From NCBI GenBank assembly GCA_902783095.1, contig CACZPX010000216.1, forward strand, positions 1 through 8,562: a DNA stretch of 8,562 bases, in the 5' to 3' direction. Of the stretch, positions 7,210-8,562 are shown piece after piece. Numbering within the stretch: the first letter of the stretch is position 1; every line of letters starts with the position of its first letter. Below the pieces are notes generated by a model. It was not told the origin of the DNA. It saw only the letters and a program-made list of their open reading frames with translations, and made no database searches. The position numbers and the translations under genes were made by a program. Source of the DNA: an uncultured Lachnospiraceae bacterium. Lineage in GTDB: Bacteria; Bacillota; Clostridia; Lachnospirales; Lachnospiraceae.

Positions 7210-8085
7210 ATGGCTAAGAATACCGAAAAAGTTCAAAAGAGTAAGGGACAGTTTGCGGAAGCCTGGGTCAGGCTTCGCAGAAACAAGGGCGCTATGATCG
7301 GCCTGAGCATCTTCCTGCTCATCGTCATGATCGCGCTGCTGTCGCCTGTTTTCTTCGATTATGAGACGGAAGTGATCAAGCAGGACTACGGTTCTGTAAA
7401 GCTGGCTCCGTCGTCCGACCACTGGTTCGGCACGGATGAGTTCGGCCGCGACATCTTTGCCCGTGTCTGCTGGGGCAGCCGTGCTTCCCTGGCGATCGCC
7501 GCGATCGTTACGATCATCGCGCTTTCCATCGGCGCCGTCTTAGGCTCCCTGGCAGGGTATTACGGAGGAAAGGTGGACATGATCATCATGAGAATCATGG
7601 ACATCTTTATGGCCATACCCGGCATGCTGCTGGCCATCTGTATCGTCGCCGCACTGGGAACCGGCACGGAGAAACTGGTCATCGCCATGACCATTTCGTC
7701 CGTACCGTCCTTCTCCCGTATCGTCCGCGGCGCCGTGCTGACGGTCAGAAACTCCGAGTATGTCCGTGCCGCTACGGCCATCGGCGCAAAAGACAGGCAC
7801 ATCATCTTCAGCCACGTGCTGCCGAACGGCCTGGCGCCGATCATCGTACAGACCACGCTTCGTTTCGCAACGGTCATCCTGTCCATCGCCGGCCTGTCCT
7901 TCATCGGACTGGGCATTCAGCCGCCGCAGCCGGAATGGGGCTCCATGCTGGCCAATGCAAGAAGCTTTATCCGCGATTACAGCTACATGTGCGCCTTCCC
8001 TGGCTTGGCGATCATGATCACGATCCTTTCCCTGAACCTTCTTGGTGACGGTCTGAGAGACGCGCTTGATCCGAGACTGAAATAA
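7210..8085 (+). CDS. Peptide ABC transporter permease, DppC/OppC type
   Basis: A 291-residue partner permease. It starts with a cytoplasmic basic stretch (WVRLRRNKGA) and a first membrane segment at about 30-50, the usual OppC N-terminal module. The family hallmark HWFGTDEFGRD is at 71-81, followed by further membrane segments (near 95-118, 130-155, 212-236 and 260-280) and the EAA loop at about 184-205 (EYVRAATAIGAKDRH, Gly at 192) that contacts the ATPase. It ends in LGDGLRDALDPRLK, as expected for the family. GGGAGG (7198-7203) is 6 nt before the ATG, and the preceding stop is only 12 nt away, so the two permeases are probably translated in step. Length and motifs are complete. Confidence 0.94.
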   Translation: MAKNTEKVQKSKGQFAEAWVRLRRNKGAMIGLSIFLLIVMIALLSPVFFDYETEVIKQDYGSVKLAPSSDHWFGTDEFGRDIFARVCWGSRASLAIAAIVTIIALSIGAVLGSLAGYYGGKVDMIIMRIMDIFMAIPGMLLAICIVAALGTGTEKLVIAMTISSVPSFSRIVRGAVLTVRNSEYVRAATAIGAKDRHIIFSHVLPNGLAPIIVQTTLRFATVILSIAGLSFIGLGIQPPQPEWGSMLANARSFIRDYSYMCAFPGLAIMITILSLNLLGDGLRDALDPRLK

Positions 8086-8097
8086 GGGGGACAGAAG

Positions 8098-8562
8098 ATG
8101 AGCGAAAAGAAACCTTTAAAAGTTGATATCAAGGACCTCAGTGTTGAGTTCCGTACGGACTACGGTATCGTCAAGGCGCTGAACAACATGGATCTGGAGA
8201 TCCAGGAAGGCGAGACCCTCGGCCTGGTGGGCGAGACCGGCGCCGGCAAGACCACCACCGGTCTGTCCATGCTCCGTCTGATCCCCAATCCGCCCGGCGT
8301 CATCACCAGCGGTTCCGTCAAGATCGACGGCAAAGATATCCTGGCCCTTCCGGAGAAGGATATGCTGGCCATCCGCGGCAAGGTCGTGGCCATGATCTTC
8401 CAGGATCCCATGACCTCCCTGGACCCCGTTATCACGGTGGAAGAGCAGATCGCCGAGGTGGTAGAGCTGCATGAAGAGGGCGGCCATCAGCACGCGCTTG
8501 AGAGAGCGCGCGAGATGCTGGAGCTCGTGGGTATCCCCGGCGAGCGCGGCAGAGAGTATCCG
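8098..8562 (+). CDS. Peptide ABC transporter ATP-binding protein, DppD/OppD type (3' partial)
   Basis: The frame opens at ATG 8098 behind AAGGGGG (8084-8090), 12 nt after the second permease, and runs off the right edge, so only the first 155 residues are visible. This is the cytoplasmic ATPase that powers import. The Walker A motif is GETGAGKT (45-52), a slight variant of the more usual GESGSGKS; the Q-loop is FQDPMTSLDP (Q102), and the latter string is typical of the DppD/OppD/nickel-transporter ATPase subfamily. The ABC signature, Walker B and the C-terminal oligopeptide-transporter extension lie beyond the window, so an intact gene cannot be confirmed. A second ATPase (DppF/OppF type) is expected next. 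Confidence 0.92.
   Translation, partial: MSEKKPLKVDIKDLSVEFRTDYGIVKALNNMDLEIQEGETLGLVGETGAGKTTTGLSMLRLIPNPPGVITSGSVKIDGKDILALPEKDMLAIRGKVVAMIFQDPMTSLDPVITVEEQIAEVVELHEEGGHQHALERAREMLELVGIPGERGREYP

Noticed and set aside
8098..8562. GETGAGKT instead of GESGSGKS as a sign of a defective ATPase
   Set aside because: It still fits the GxxGxGK[ST] Walker A pattern with the key Lys and Thr, so function is expected to be normal.

Overview
The window is a compact, one-direction stretch of bacterial chromosome with all genes on the + strand. It is GC-rich in coding DNA and has a short AT-rich island at about 4300-4370. Purine-rich Shine-Dalgarno sites, a consensus housekeeping-sigma promoter, a lipoprotein-type solute-binding protein with a Thr/Ala/Pro-rich linker and the codon choice suggest a Gram-positive anaerobe of the Clostridia (Lachnospiraceae-like). 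This is inference; no rRNA or marker gene is present to prove it.

Left half (1-4224): two co-directional genes 57 nt apart. The first is cut by the left edge. It ends in a zinc carboxypeptidase (M14-type) domain whose metal-binding and catalytic residues can all be proposed, preceded by at least 520 residues I cannot assign. The second is a 509-residue protein with one four-cysteine zinc ribbon in the middle and a C-terminal half that may be a PH/GRAM-like beta domain. I do not recognise either as a named gene.

Middle (4225-4535): a 311-nt non-coding region. It holds a weak candidate terminator for the left pair, a near-perfect promoter (TTGACA, 16 nt, TATAAT), three copies of an AGAAC-type half-site arranged around the -35 box, and a leader of about 165 nt containing a 12-nt perfect palindrome.

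Right half (4536-8562): a classical peptide-type ABC importer operon in the order binding lipoprotein, DppB/OppB-type permease, DppC/OppC-type permease, DppD/OppD-type ATPase (cut by the right edge). A strong GC-rich stem-loop between the binding protein and the first permease probably lowers expression of the membrane genes relative to the binding protein. The second ATPase gene expected in such operons would lie beyond the window.

How the parts may work together: the importer brings in peptides or a similar solute, and the M14 protein upstream could trim peptides. The promoter and possible terminator between the halves show they are probably separate transcription units, so a functional link rests on proximity alone. 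I see no CRISPR array, insertion sequence, tRNA, rRNA or phage gene. The importer is ordinary; the least explained material is the M14 protein's long N-terminal region, the zinc-ribbon protein beside it, and the repeat-flanked promoter.
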